Shown: positions 1-8,607 of the stretch, piece after piece
How positions within the stretch are numbered: the stretch's first letter is position 1
Layout of the letters: each line of letters starts with the position of its first letter
From: Ralstonia condita
Lineage (GTDB): Bacteria > Pseudomonadota > Gammaproteobacteria > Burkholderiales > Burkholderiaceae
Length of the DNA: 64,000 nt
Direction of reading: 5' to 3'
Assembly (NCBI RefSeq): GCF_958405655.1
Contig: NZ_CATYWO010000003.1
Span: 186,001-250,000, forward strand
Notes under the pieces: generated by a model
The model's database searches: none
Told to the model about the DNA's origin: nothing
Seen by the model: the letters and a program-made list of their open reading frames with translations, nothing else
Position numbers and translations under genes: made by a program

Positions 1-884
1 TCGGGTGCATGCGGAACATAGCGCACAGGCACGCGCGGCGGGACCGGCATCAGTTGGGTACCGACACCCATCTCTTCTTTCGAGGAGAGCACTTCCACCT
101 TGGTCACGGCTTGCGGCCCAGTCGCTGGGCGCACCACACGCAACGTGCCCAGGAAGTCCGCCTCGTAGCCAAGCACGTTGCCTGTCACGGGATCTTTGAG
201 CGGCTTGACGGGGCGATATGCCTGCCACTCCGCGCCGGCCTGGCCAGCCTGGCCGTCCGGCAGACCGCGGGCATAGGCGGTTTCGCCCTTGCCCAGATAG
301 ACGCGGCCTTCCGGCAGGCTGAAAATGCGCGCCGGCGTGGCCAGCGTTGCGGCGTCCACCACGATCGGCTGCGTGAGGAACGGCTCAATGGCCGCAGCAG
401 GAATACTGGAGATGGCGTCGCCCTCCTGTCCCGAGATGCGGGTATGCGGTGACAGGCGCACGGTGCTGCCGTCAGCCGAGGCCGGCGAGCTCGACAGCCA
501 TGCCCGGCCATTTGCATGGTGCAGGTAAAGAATCTGGCCCGGATAGATCAGGTGCGGGTTGCGGATCTGTTCGCGGTTCATGCCCCACAACTCGGGCCAC
601 CGATAAGGCCGCTTGAGATACTTGCCGGAGATCGCCCACAGCGTATCGCCTCGACGTACCGTGTACTGCGCCGGCGCGTTGGCGGCCAGTTCGGATTCAG
701 GAATCCCTGCCTGGGCAGCAGCGGCGGCCTGCGCCTGTTGCGCCGGAGAGACAGTACGCTCGGCAGCGTGTGCGCCAACCGCACAGAACAGCACTGCCGC
801 GGCAACCGCCGATAGCGCGCAAACGTAAGGCTGGCGCGGTTTCGTGGCGAACTTGAACTGCATCGGTGTGTTACGATGGCGCAT
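1..884 (-). CDS. LysM peptidoglycan-binding protein (partial, runs off left edge)
   Basis: Exported protein with a LysM domain that should bind cell-wall glycan in the periplasm. Reading leftward from the ATG at 884, the first ~40 residues are a basic start and a hydrophobic stretch ending in AVGAHAAE, a good signal peptide. The LysM motif follows at about residues 70-120 (YTVRRGDTLWAISGKYLK, then WPELWGMN and the typical NPHLIYPGQILYL). The rest is a long tail with no domain I recognise and the gene is still open at base 1. A second ATG in frame at 863 could also start it. It is divergent from def. In related genomes such a LysM gene often precedes dprA, which would lie beyond the window. 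Confidence 0.85.
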   Translation of the reverse strand, partial: MRHRNTPMQFKFATKPRQPYVCALSAVAAAVLFCAVGAHAAERTVSPAQQAQAAAAAQAGIPESELAANAPAQYTVRRGDTLWAISGKYLKRPYRWPELWGMNREQIRNPHLIYPGQILYLHHANGRAWLSSSPASADGSTVRLSPHTRISGQEGDAISSIPAAAIEPFLTQPIVVDAATLATPARIFSLPEGRVYLGKGETAYARGLPDGQAGQAGAEWQAYRPVKPLKDPVTGNVLGYEADFLGTLRVVRPATGPQAVTKVEVLSSKEEMGVGTQLMPVPPRVPVRYVPHAP

Positions 885-1114
885 TATTCTTTGAAGAATC
901 GGCGAGTGGTCCGCGCGCCTGCTCTACGCCCGACCACCGCCGCTGCGCGTGTTTTGCGTGGCAGCTGGAGGGGTATGGCATCGAACATTCGTCAGGCTTT
1001 TTCCTAAGCCAAGTGGCGGATAGCGCCCCCGATTCTGCATGACATTCAAAGCGATCGCAATTGAAGGCAACCCCTCGTTAGCGTGGTCTTCCGCAACCGT
1101 TGTTGCCAAGCATC

Positions 1115-1630
1115 ATGGCCCTACTGAATATCCTGCAATACCCTGATCCGCGGCTGCACAAGGTCGCCAAGCCGGTTGCCGTGGTGGACGACCGCATCCG
1201 CAAGTTGGTCGCCGACATGGCCGAGACCATGTACGAAGCGCCAGGTGTCGGCCTGGCCGCCACGCAGGTCGACGTGCACGAGCGCGTGATCACGATCGAC
1301 GTATCGGAGTCGCGTGACGCGCTTCGGGTATTCATCAATCCGGAAATTGTCTGGGCAAGCGATGAGCGCAAGGCCTGGGACGAGGGCTGCCTGTCGGTGC
1401 CCGATATCTACGACAAGGTGGAGCGCCCTGACCGTGTGCGCGTGCGCGCCCTGAATGAAAAGGGCGAGACCTTCGAGCTGGAGGCCAACGGCCTGCTGGC
1501 GGTATGCATCCAGCACGAGATGGATCACCTGATGGGCAAGGTGTTTGTGGAATATCTCTCTCCGCTCAAGCAGACACGCATCCGCTCCAAGCTCAAGAAG
1601 CACCAGCGCGACATGGCGCACCAGCGCTGA
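1115..1630 (+). CDS. def: Peptide deformylase
   Basis: Removes the N-formyl group from nascent proteins; cytoplasmic metal enzyme of 171 aa, the normal length. All three family motifs are present: GVGLAATQ (residues 44-51), EGCLS (90-94, metal ligand Cys92) and HEMDH (134-138, metal ligands His134 and His138, catalytic Glu135). I start at ATG 1115 because the protein then begins MALLNILQYPDPRL, as in other deformylases; a TTG at 1100 is in frame but adds nothing conserved. fmt, its usual partner, lies 2 kb downstream with one membrane glycosyltransferase gene in between. Confidence 0.97.
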   Translation: MALLNILQYPDPRLHKVAKPVAVVDDRIRKLVADMAETMYEAPGVGLAATQVDVHERVITIDVSESRDALRVFINPEIVWASDERKAWDEGCLSVPDIYDKVERPDRVRVRALNEKGETFELEANGLLAVCIQHEMDHLMGKVFVEYLSPLKQTRIRSKLKKHQRDMAHQR

Positions 1631-1643
1631 ACACGCCCGCCCC

Positions 1644-3653
1644 ATGTCCGCCGACGCTGACGCGCCAAGCAGCCCCGTCCCCCTGATGCAGGGCGCCTCT
1701 GCCAACATCGGCGCACGCCGTCTTCCAGCCTGGCTGGTGCGGCACTGGCGCGTCTCTGTCGTGCTGATGCTGTGCGCGTACTTTGTTGCGGGCACGTTCT
1801 GGCGCGCGCCGTGGAAGGCTGACGAGCCGTACTCGTTCGGCGTGGTCATCAACATCATCGAGCGCGGCGACTGGGTCGTTCCCAACGTTGCCTTCGAGCC
1901 GTTCGTCGAAAAACCTCCCCTGATGTACTGGACCGGCGCGCTGGCCGCGCTGGCCCTGCCCGACATGCCGCCGCACGAAGCGGTACGTGTGGCCGTGCTG
2001 TTCTGGATGGCGCTGACGTGCTGGGCGGTCTGGCGCACGGCGCGCCTCCTGCGCTCCGAAGCGCGCGACTGGCGTCTGCGCGTAGGCGCGGATCTGGCGC
2101 GCGGACGAACCGGGATGACGCTGGCCGCCCGCCGCGAAGCCGGCCTGGATGCGGGCGGCGCCGCGCTGCGCGACTACGCGCTGGGCGCGCTGCTGCTGTT
2201 CGCCGGCTGCATCGGGCTTGCCGAGCACGTACACAAGTTCATTGCCGACGTGCCTCAATTGGCCGGCACCGCCATGGCGCTGTTCGGCCTCGTGCGCTTT
2301 GTCAAAGAAAGCGAAGCGGGCGGTGCCAGGGGCGTCGACGTGCTGCGCCCGGCGCTGTGGTTCGGAACAGGCGTTGGCGTCGCGTTTCTGGGCAAGGGCG
2401 TGTTCGTCCCCGGCTTGTTCGCACTGACCGTGCTGATGGCGATCGTGCTGTTGCCGGATTTCCGCAGCCGCCAGGCATGGCGCTTCTACGGTCTCTCGCT
2501 GCTGGCCGCGCTACCGTGGCTGGCGATCTGGCCGGCCATCTTCTGGCACGAATCCCATGATCTGTTCGTCGAATGGTTCTGGGTGAACAACGTGGGCCGC
2601 TTCTTTGGTTTCTCGCACCTGGGCGGCGAAAAGGGTTCGCTGGCCACCACGATTCGGTCGATCTTCCTGACCGGCACGCCAGCGGTGTGGCCCGCGCTGG
2701 CCGTGTTTGCCATCTCCGCCTACAAGCTTGTGCGACAGCGCGGGCGTGGTGCGCGAACGGCCTGGCTCCTGCCCTATCAGGGGCATCTGGTGGTGACGCT
2801 CTTCGTGCTGGCGATGATTGGCGTGGTGCTGCGCTCTGCCGTGCTGCGCGATGTCTACCTGATGCCGCTACAGCCGGCGTTGGCCGTGCTGGGTGCGCCG
2901 ATGCTGCTGCTGGTGACACCCGCGTGGCGCGCACGCGCGTGGGGTGCCTCAGTCCTGCTGTTCGGCGCGTTCGGGCTTGTGGTCTGGGGGGTCTGGGCCG
3001 CGCTGGTGACCGACGGCGGACTGATGCTGCCGGGCTGGCTGGCCAGGCTGCTGGGTCGCGTGCTGCCGTTGCCGTACGACATGCTGGTCCACCCGATCGC
3101 CGTGCTGTCGGCGGCAGGCATGACGGCACTGTGGGCCGTTTGCGTATGGCTGCGGCCGGCGCGTTCCGGTGTGGTGGCGTGGGCCGCGGGCCTGGGCATG
3201 GCGTGGGGCCTCCTCGGCACGCTGCTGATGCCATGGGTGGATGATGCACGCAGCTACCGTCCGTTGTTCCAGGCCATCAAGCCGGTGCTGGAATCCGCGC
3301 AGATCTGCGTGGCTACGCGCGGCATGGGCGAGAGCGAACGCGCACTCATGCACTATGAAACCGGCGTGCGTCCGGTCAAATGGCTGTTGGGTCACAGCGG
3401 CCAGGGCGATGCCGGGCGCCCGAATCCGGCTGCGCGCACCTGCGACCTGATGCTGGTACTGGACAAATCCGCCGAGCATCGCCGCCAGCCCAAGGGCCCC
3501 GACTGGGAGATGGTGTGGCGCGGCGGCCGCCCCGGCGATACCAACGAAACCTTCTCGCTCTTCCAGCGGCGCGGGAGCGGCATGACAGAAGCGCTGCCCA
3601 CGCCCGAGCCTGTCGTCCCGCTGACCGATACGCCGCATCGCGGCCACCGTTAA
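1644..3653 (+). CDS. ArnT/PMT-type membrane glycosyltransferase
   Basis: Predicted 669-aa multi-pass inner-membrane glycosyltransferase of the GT-C fold (dolichyl-phosphate-mannose protein mannosyltransferase/ArnT group). Such enzymes move a sugar from a polyprenyl-phosphate donor onto lipid A, protein or another envelope acceptor. The early loop carries the acidic motif WKADEPYS (around residue 56), followed by FEPFVEKPPLMYW, the arrangement typical of ArnT relatives, then about ten hydrophobic segments and a soluble C-terminal part. ATG 1644 lies 13 bases after the def stop and gives a short polar N-terminus before the first membrane helix. Its acceptor cannot be told from sequence. Its place between def and fmt suggests co-transcription rather than a functional link. 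Confidence 0.8.
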   Translation: MSADADAPSSPVPLMQGASANIGARRLPAWLVRHWRVSVVLMLCAYFVAGTFWRAPWKADEPYSFGVVINIIERGDWVVPNVAFEPFVEKPPLMYWTGALAALALPDMPPHEAVRVAVLFWMALTCWAVWRTARLLRSEARDWRLRVGADLARGRTGMTLAARREAGLDAGGAALRDYALGALLLFAGCIGLAEHVHKFIADVPQLAGTAMALFGLVRFVKESEAGGARGVDVLRPALWFGTGVGVAFLGKGVFVPGLFALTVLMAIVLLPDFRSRQAWRFYGLSLLAALPWLAIWPAIFWHESHDLFVEWFWVNNVGRFFGFSHLGGEKGSLATTIRSIFLTGTPAVWPALAVFAISAYKLVRQRGRGARTAWLLPYQGHLVVTLFVLAMIGVVLRSAVLRDVYLMPLQPALAVLGAPMLLLVTPAWRARAWGASVLLFGAFGLVVWGVWAALVTDGGLMLPGWLARLLGRVLPLPYDMLVHPIAVLSAAGMTALWAVCVWLRPARSGVVAWAAGLGMAWGLLGTLLMPWVDDARSYRPLFQAIKPVLESAQICVATRGMGESERALMHYETGVRPVKWLLGHSGQGDAGRPNPAARTCDLMLVLDKSAEHRRQPKGPDWEMVWRGGRPGDTNETFSLFQRRGSGMTEALPTPEPVVPLTDTPHRGHR

Positions 3654-3702
3654 GCCTGATGCGCTACGCTTCGCGTGTCGCGCTTTCCTGTTTTCTCTCC
3701 CG

Positions 3703-4686
3703 ATGACGTCCACTCTTCGCGTAGCGTTTGCCGGCACGCCAGAATTTGCGCAGATTGCCCTGGCGGCGATCCACCAGGCCGGTTTTCCCATCGTCGCCGT
3801 CTTGAGCCAGCCCGATCGCCCGGCCGGACGCGGCATGCAGTTGCAGGCCAGCCCGGTCAAGCAATATGCGGTGTCCCACGGGCTGGAGCCGATCCTGCAG
3901 CCGCCGTCGCTGCGCCGTGCCGGAAAATACCCGCAGGAAGCCGCGGCAGCGATGGACGTCCTGGCCGCACAGCGACCCGACGTGATGGTGGTCGCTGCCT
4001 ACGGGCTGATCCTGCCGCAGGAAGTGCTCGACCTGCCACGCTGCGGCTGCATCAACATCCACGCCTCGCTGTTGCCGCGCTGGCGTGGCGCGGCGCCTAT
4101 CCACCGCGCGATCGAGGCGGGCGACGCCGAATCCGGCATTACGCTCATGCAGATGGATGCCGGGCTGGACACCGGCGACATGATCACCATGGAGCGGGTG
4201 CCCATTGGGCTGACAGACACGACTGGCACGCTGCACGACACCCTTGCCGCGCTGGGAGGCCGCATGGTGGTGGACGCACTCACCCGGCTGGCGCACGACG
4301 GCAAGCTGGCCGCCACGCCACAGCCGGCTGAGGGGATCACCTACGCCGAGAAGATCGCCAAGGATGAAGCGGCGCTCGACTGGTCGCGCCAGGCCGCCGC
4401 GCTGCTGCGGCAGGTGCATGCGTTCAATCCGTTTCCCGGCGCGTCGGCCATGCTGGACGGCGTGGCGATCAAGTTCTGGCAGGCCGAGGCGCTTGCCGAC
4501 CGCCCCACCGATGCCGAGCCAGGGACGGTGCTCGCCGCCAATGCCGACGGCGTCACCATCGCGTGTGGCGCCGGTGCGCTGCGCGTGACACAGTTGCAGA
4601 AGCCGGGCGGCAAGCGGCTGCCCGCGCGTGAATTCCTGCAAGGTCTGGCGATCCAGCCGGGCCAGCGGTTCACGTCGCGCGGCTGA
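3703..4686 (+). CDS. fmt: Methionyl-tRNA formyltransferase
   Basis: Formylates initiator Met-tRNA with 10-formyl-tetrahydrofolate. The 327-aa length is standard. The N-terminal formyltransferase domain (residues ~5-185) starts VAFAGTPEFA and contains the catalytic block INIHASLLPRWRGAAPI and the GITLMQMDAGLDTGDM segment; the C-terminal OB-like tRNA-binding domain follows (FNPFPGA onward). It sits 49 bases after the glycosyltransferase and about 2 kb from def, so formylation and deformylation genes remain in one cluster. Downstream, a LysE-type gene begins after 39 bases. Confidence 0.97.
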   Translation: MTSTLRVAFAGTPEFAQIALAAIHQAGFPIVAVLSQPDRPAGRGMQLQASPVKQYAVSHGLEPILQPPSLRRAGKYPQEAAAAMDVLAAQRPDVMVVAAYGLILPQEVLDLPRCGCINIHASLLPRWRGAAPIHRAIEAGDAESGITLMQMDAGLDTGDMITMERVPIGLTDTTGTLHDTLAALGGRMVVDALTRLAHDGKLAATPQPAEGITYAEKIAKDEAALDWSRQAAALLRQVHAFNPFPGASAMLDGVAIKFWQAEALADRPTDAEPGTVLAANADGVTIACGAGALRVTQLQKPGGKRLPAREFLQGLAIQPGQRFTSRG

Positions 4687-4725
4687 ACCGACGCGCCCCC
4701 TCATTACGCTCGAGAGGACCTCGCC

Positions 4726-5391
4726 ATGACCACACTCGGCATCGTCAATCTGCCGCTCTTCATGCTGGCCGTGTTCCTGCTGAATGTGACGCCCGGACCG
4801 GACACCGCCTACATCGTCGGACGCAGCGTGTCGCAGGGACGTGCGGCGGGACTGCTCTCGGCGCTTGGCGTATCGGCCGGCTGCTGTGTGCACGTGCTGG
4901 CGGTGGCCTTCGGGCTGACGGCGCTGCTGGCGGCCTCCACCGTGGCCTTCACCGTCATCAAAGTGGTGGGCGCGGCGTACCTGATCTACCTGGGCGGGCG
5001 CATGCTGCTGGCGCCGCCCGGGCGAGACGACGCCGTGGACGAGGCGGACACCGCGACGCAGTCCGCGGCTGCCAGGCGACCGCGTCCGGTCAGATCGCTG
5101 TTCGTGCAGGGTTTTCTCACCAACGTGCTGAACCCGAAAGTGGTGCTCTTCTTCCTGTCGTTCTTCCCCCAGTTCGTCGACCCGCATGCGAGCCACAAGG
5201 CGGCGGCGTTTCTGGCACTTGGCGCGGTCTTCATCGCCATGTCCACGGTGTGGAACAGCATGGTGGCGTGGGTAGCGGCCAGCGTCACGCGCCGCGTGGC
5301 GGGCAAGCCCGGCATCAAGCGCTGGCTCGACCGTGTCGTCGGCACCGCCTTCATCGGGCTGGGTGCGCGGCTGGCCTTCACCACCCGTTGA
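4726..5391 (+). CDS. LysE/RhtB family amino-acid exporter
   Basis: Predicted inner-membrane exporter of 221 aa with about six hydrophobic helices. The N-terminal signature NVTPGPDTAYIVGRSVSQG is characteristic of LysE/RhtB transporters, which export basic amino acids, homoserine or threonine. The middle loop (residues ~105-125) is charged, and FLTNVLNPKVVLFFLSFFPQF is the second conserved block. The ATG follows a GAGAGGA-type ribosome site. Substrate cannot be assigned. It may be transcribed with fmt, but the function is unrelated. Confidence 0.9.
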   Translation: MTTLGIVNLPLFMLAVFLLNVTPGPDTAYIVGRSVSQGRAAGLLSALGVSAGCCVHVLAVAFGLTALLAASTVAFTVIKVVGAAYLIYLGGRMLLAPPGRDDAVDEADTATQSAAARRPRPVRSLFVQGFLTNVLNPKVVLFFLSFFPQFVDPHASHKAAAFLALGAVFIAMSTVWNSMVAWVAASVTRRVAGKPGIKRWLDRVVGTAFIGLGARLAFTTR

Positions 5392-5536
5392 CAAGGCAAG
5401 CGCCATCTGCGGCGAAATATCGCGCAAGTGCTGCGCAAACCCTTGAATCTCCAGCGTTTATCGCGATCTAACAGTCTTGCAACGCCGTCCTCGACCCCAT
5501 TCAGGACGCCCTAGACCCCACAGGAGCCACGCCCCC

Positions 5537-6397
5537 ATGTTCAACTGGATCAAGACCTTCATGCTGATGGCAGCGATCACCGCGCTGTTCATCGTCATCG
5601 GCGGCATGATCGGCGGACGCAACGGGATGATGCTGGCGCTGCTGTTCGCGCTGGGCATGAATTTCTTCTCGTACTGGTTCTCCGACCAGCTCGTTCTGCG
5701 CATGTACAACGCGCAGGAAGTCAACGAAACCTCCGCGCCGCAGTTCTACCGGCTCGTGCAGGAGCTCGCCGGCCGTGCCGGCCTGCCGATGCCGCGCGTG
5801 TACCTCATCGAAGAAGCCCAGCCCAACGCGTTCGCCACCGGCCGCAACCCGGAGCACGCCGCCGTGGCCGCGACCACCGGCATCCTCAACGTCCTGAGCG
5901 AGCGCGAGCTGCGCGGGGTGATGGCACACGAGCTGGCGCACGTGCAGCACCGCGACATCCTCATTTCGACCATCTCGGCCACCATGGCCGGTGCGATCTC
6001 GGCGCTGGCCAACTTTGCCGTGTTCTTCGGGGGGCGCGACAGCGAAGGCCGTCCGGCCAACCCGATCGCCGGGATTGCGGTGGCGATCCTCGCGCCGCTG
6101 GCGGCAGCGATGATCCAGATGGCGATTTCCCGCGCGCGCGAGTTCGAAGCCGACCGGGGTGGCGCCACCATCAGCGGCGATCCGCAGGCGCTGGCCTCCG
6201 CGCTGGACAAGATCCACCGCTATGCTGCCGGCATTCCGTTTGCCGCCGCCGAAGCCCACCCCGCCACCGCGCAGATGATGATCATGAACCCGCTGCACGG
6301 CGGCGGCCTGGCCAACCTGTTCAGCACGCACCCGGCCACGGAGGAGCGCATCGCACGCCTGATGCAGATGGCGCAGACGGGGCAATATCCGGCGTAA
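5537..6397 (+). CDS. htpX: HtpX membrane zinc metalloprotease
   Basis: M48-family inner-membrane protease that degrades misfolded membrane proteins alongside FtsH. The 286-aa protein has two N-terminal helices (residues 5-27 and 30-48), the zinc motif HELAH (His131, Glu132, His135), two further hydrophobic stretches (about 145-165 and 175-200), and the downstream REFEADRGG segment that supplies the third ligand Glu. ATG 5537 was chosen because it gives the standard MFNWIKTFMLM start; an upstream in-frame ATG at 5477 adds only a basic non-conserved leader. No heat-shock promoter was recognised in the 145 bases upstream. Confidence 0.96.
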   Translation: MFNWIKTFMLMAAITALFIVIGGMIGGRNGMMLALLFALGMNFFSYWFSDQLVLRMYNAQEVNETSAPQFYRLVQELAGRAGLPMPRVYLIEEAQPNAFATGRNPEHAAVAATTGILNVLSERELRGVMAHELAHVQHRDILISTISATMAGAISALANFAVFFGGRDSEGRPANPIAGIAVAILAPLAAAMIQMAISRAREFEADRGGATISGDPQALASALDKIHRYAAGIPFAAAEAHPATAQMMIMNPLHGGGLANLFSTHPATEERIARLMQMAQTGQYPA

Positions 6398-6500
6398 AAG
6401 CGGCAGCCCGACCGGTCGCTTCCTTTATACTTCCGCAGTCCGCACGAGCCCGCCCATCGCGGGCTCGTTGCATTTTGTCCGCCTGATTTCCTGCTGCCCG

Positions 6501-7832
6501 ATGCGCCTGCCGCCTGATTCCCTCGCCCACGCCCTGTCCATTGCCGCCGCCGCGCTGGGCAAACTGCGTCAGGGCACGGCATTGCCGCAGGCCGTCGATG
6601 GGGCGTGCCAGGGCCAGCCCGGGCCGGTGCGCGGCGCCGTGCAGGATCTCGCCTACCGCGCCACGCGCTGGCTGGGCAGCACCGACTGGCTGATCCGCAC
6701 GCTGATCCCGCGCCCGCCTGCCGAAGGCGCCGCCAACCTGCTGCGCGTGGCACTGGCCCAATTGCTCGACGAGCCGCCGCCTTACGCACCGTTCACCGTG
6801 GTCGACCAGACCGTGCGCGCGGCCTCCGCCGACCCGAAACTCGCGCACGGCAAGGGGATGGTCAACGGCGTGCTGCGGCGCTTCCTGCGCGAGCAAGGGG
6901 CACTCGTCGCCGCCATGCAGGCAGACCCCGTGGCCGCCACCAACTATCCGCAGTGGTGGATCGACGCCGCGCGCAGCGCCTATCCCGAGGCATGGCAGCA
7001 CATCCTCGCCGCTGGCAACCAACGCCCGCCGATGGTGCTGCGGGTGAACCCGCGACGCGTGACCGTGGACGCCTACCTCGCCCGCCTGGCCGAGGCCGGC
7101 ATCGACGCCGACCGCATCGGCGAGCAGGCTGTGCGCCTCGCGCGAGCCTTACCCGTAGCGGAATTGCCGGGCTTTGCCGAGGGAGATGTCTCGGTGCAGG
7201 ATGCCGGCGCCCAGTTGGCGGCCAGGCTGCTCGACGTGGCGGCCGGTCAGCGCGTACTCGACGCCTGCGCGGCACCGGGCGGCAAAACCGGCCATCTGCT
7301 CGAATTGGCGGACAACCTTGAGGTGACCGCGCTCGAATCCGATGCCGCGCGTGCCATGCGCATCCGCGAAAACCTCGCGCGCCTGCGCCAGACCGCCGAC
7401 GTTTGCGTGGGAGACGCAGCCAAGCCTGACACCTGGTGGGACGGGCGTCCATTCGACCGTATCCTGGCCGACGTGCCGTGCTCTGCCGCCGGCATCGTGC
7501 GCCGCCATCCCGACATCCGCTGGCTGCGCCGCCCCGCCGATCTCAAGGCGCTGGCCACCCTGCAGCGCGACATCGTGCGCGCCCTTTGGACATGCCTCGC
7601 CCCTGGGGGCAAGTTGCTTTATGTAACGTGTTCGATTTTCCCGACGGAAGGCGAAGCCCAGGCCCAATGGTTTGAACGCCATCTGCAAGATGCGATACGA
7701 TTGCACGCGCCCGGCCAGTTGCTGCCGGCCGCGCCAGATGCGGCGCAGGCGGGTGGCTTCGTCCCAGGCGTCTCTTCCTTGCCGGTCGATCACGACGGCT
7801 TCTTTTACGCAGTGTTCCAGAAACGGCCTTGA
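6501..7832 (+). CDS. rsmB: 16S rRNA m5C967 methyltransferase
   Basis: Methylates C967 of 16S rRNA using S-adenosylmethionine. The 443-aa protein has a NusB-like N-terminal RNA-binding domain (residues ~15-145) and a C-terminal Rossmann methyltransferase domain. Visible motifs are DACAAPGGKTGHLLEL (SAM binding), LADVPCSAAGIVRRHPDIRW with one catalytic cysteine and YVTCSIFPTEGE with the second. The ATG at 6501 removes a poorly conserved 11-residue upstream extension. The following DUF4390 and NtrY-like genes are closely spaced, so they may form one transcript with rsmB. Confidence 0.96.
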   Translation: MRLPPDSLAHALSIAAAALGKLRQGTALPQAVDGACQGQPGPVRGAVQDLAYRATRWLGSTDWLIRTLIPRPPAEGAANLLRVALAQLLDEPPPYAPFTVVDQTVRAASADPKLAHGKGMVNGVLRRFLREQGALVAAMQADPVAATNYPQWWIDAARSAYPEAWQHILAAGNQRPPMVLRVNPRRVTVDAYLARLAEAGIDADRIGEQAVRLARALPVAELPGFAEGDVSVQDAGAQLAARLLDVAAGQRVLDACAAPGGKTGHLLELADNLEVTALESDAARAMRIRENLARLRQTADVCVGDAAKPDTWWDGRPFDRILADVPCSAAGIVRRHPDIRWLRRPADLKALATLQRDIVRALWTCLAPGGKLLYVTCSIFPTEGEAQAQWFERHLQDAIRLHAPGQLLPAAPDAAQAGGFVPGVSSLPVDHDGFFYAVFQKRP

Positions 7833-7878
7833 TGCACCGACCGTTGTGACAGCCACTCTCCGCCCATCGCTCCGGCTG

Positions 7879-8607
7879 ATGCCAGCCCGATTCCGGCAGA
7901 TGCTGCATCGGCTTGTCATCCTGGGCATGCTTTGCCTGCTGTGGCCAATGGCCCCCTCGGCGCAGACCATCGACGTCAATCGCGCCCAGCTGGAATACGC
8001 CGATGGCGGGTGGAACCTCTCCGCCGATTTCGATTTCGACCTGCCAGGCAACCTCGAAGACGCTGTCAACAAAGGGATCGCCCTGTACTTTCTCGTCGAG
8101 TTCGAGCTGATCCGCCCCCGCTGGTACTGGTTTGACGATCACGCCGTCAGCGCAACGCGTGTCGTTCGGCTGTCGTACCACCCGCTCACGCGCCAGTACC
8201 GCGTGTCCACGGGCGGACTGCAGGTGCCGTTCTCGCGTCTGAAGGATGCGGTGGATTTCATGCAGCACGTGCGCGGCTGGCGCGTGTTCGAGCAGCGGGC
8301 CGTCAAACCCGGCGAAGCCGTCCAGGCTGAGGTGCGCATGCGCCTGGACGTGACGCAACTGCCCAAGCCGTTCCAGATCAACGCCGTCAATACGCGCGAC
8401 TGGAACCTGGCCTCCGAATGGAAGCGCTTCAGCTTCCTGGTGCCCAATGAGCCCGCGCCTGCACCGCCGACGGTGCCAGCCACGCCGCCCAGCGCCCCCG
8501 CCTCCGCGCCACCGGCGTCCAGCGCATCGGGCATGTCGTCCAATTCGGGCTGGGGCATGAGCGCCGGCCCTGCCAACGCGGCGACGCTGCTGGCACCCGC
8601 CAAATGA
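7879..8607 (+). CDS. DUF4390 exported protein
   Basis: Protein of 242 aa, function unknown, that in beta-proteobacteria commonly precedes an NtrY-like kinase. A signal peptide (residues ~1-28, ending MAPSAQ) is followed by a domain of about 165 residues with the features FDFDLPGNLEDAVNKGIAL and RPRWYWFDD, and then a low-complexity Pro/Ala/Ser tail. The gene overlaps the kinase start by four bases (ATGA at 8604), implying translational coupling, so a role in periplasmic signal input to the kinase is a reasonable inference. The ATG at 7879 is preferred; a GTG at 7846 in frame would lengthen the N-terminus by 11 residues. Confidence 0.85.
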   Translation: MPARFRQMLHRLVILGMLCLLWPMAPSAQTIDVNRAQLEYADGGWNLSADFDFDLPGNLEDAVNKGIALYFLVEFELIRPRWYWFDDHAVSATRVVRLSYHPLTRQYRVSTGGLQVPFSRLKDAVDFMQHVRGWRVFEQRAVKPGEAVQAEVRMRLDVTQLPKPFQINAVNTRDWNLASEWKRFSFLVPNEPAPAPPTVPATPPSAPASAPPASSASGMSSNSGWGMSAGPANAATLLAPAK

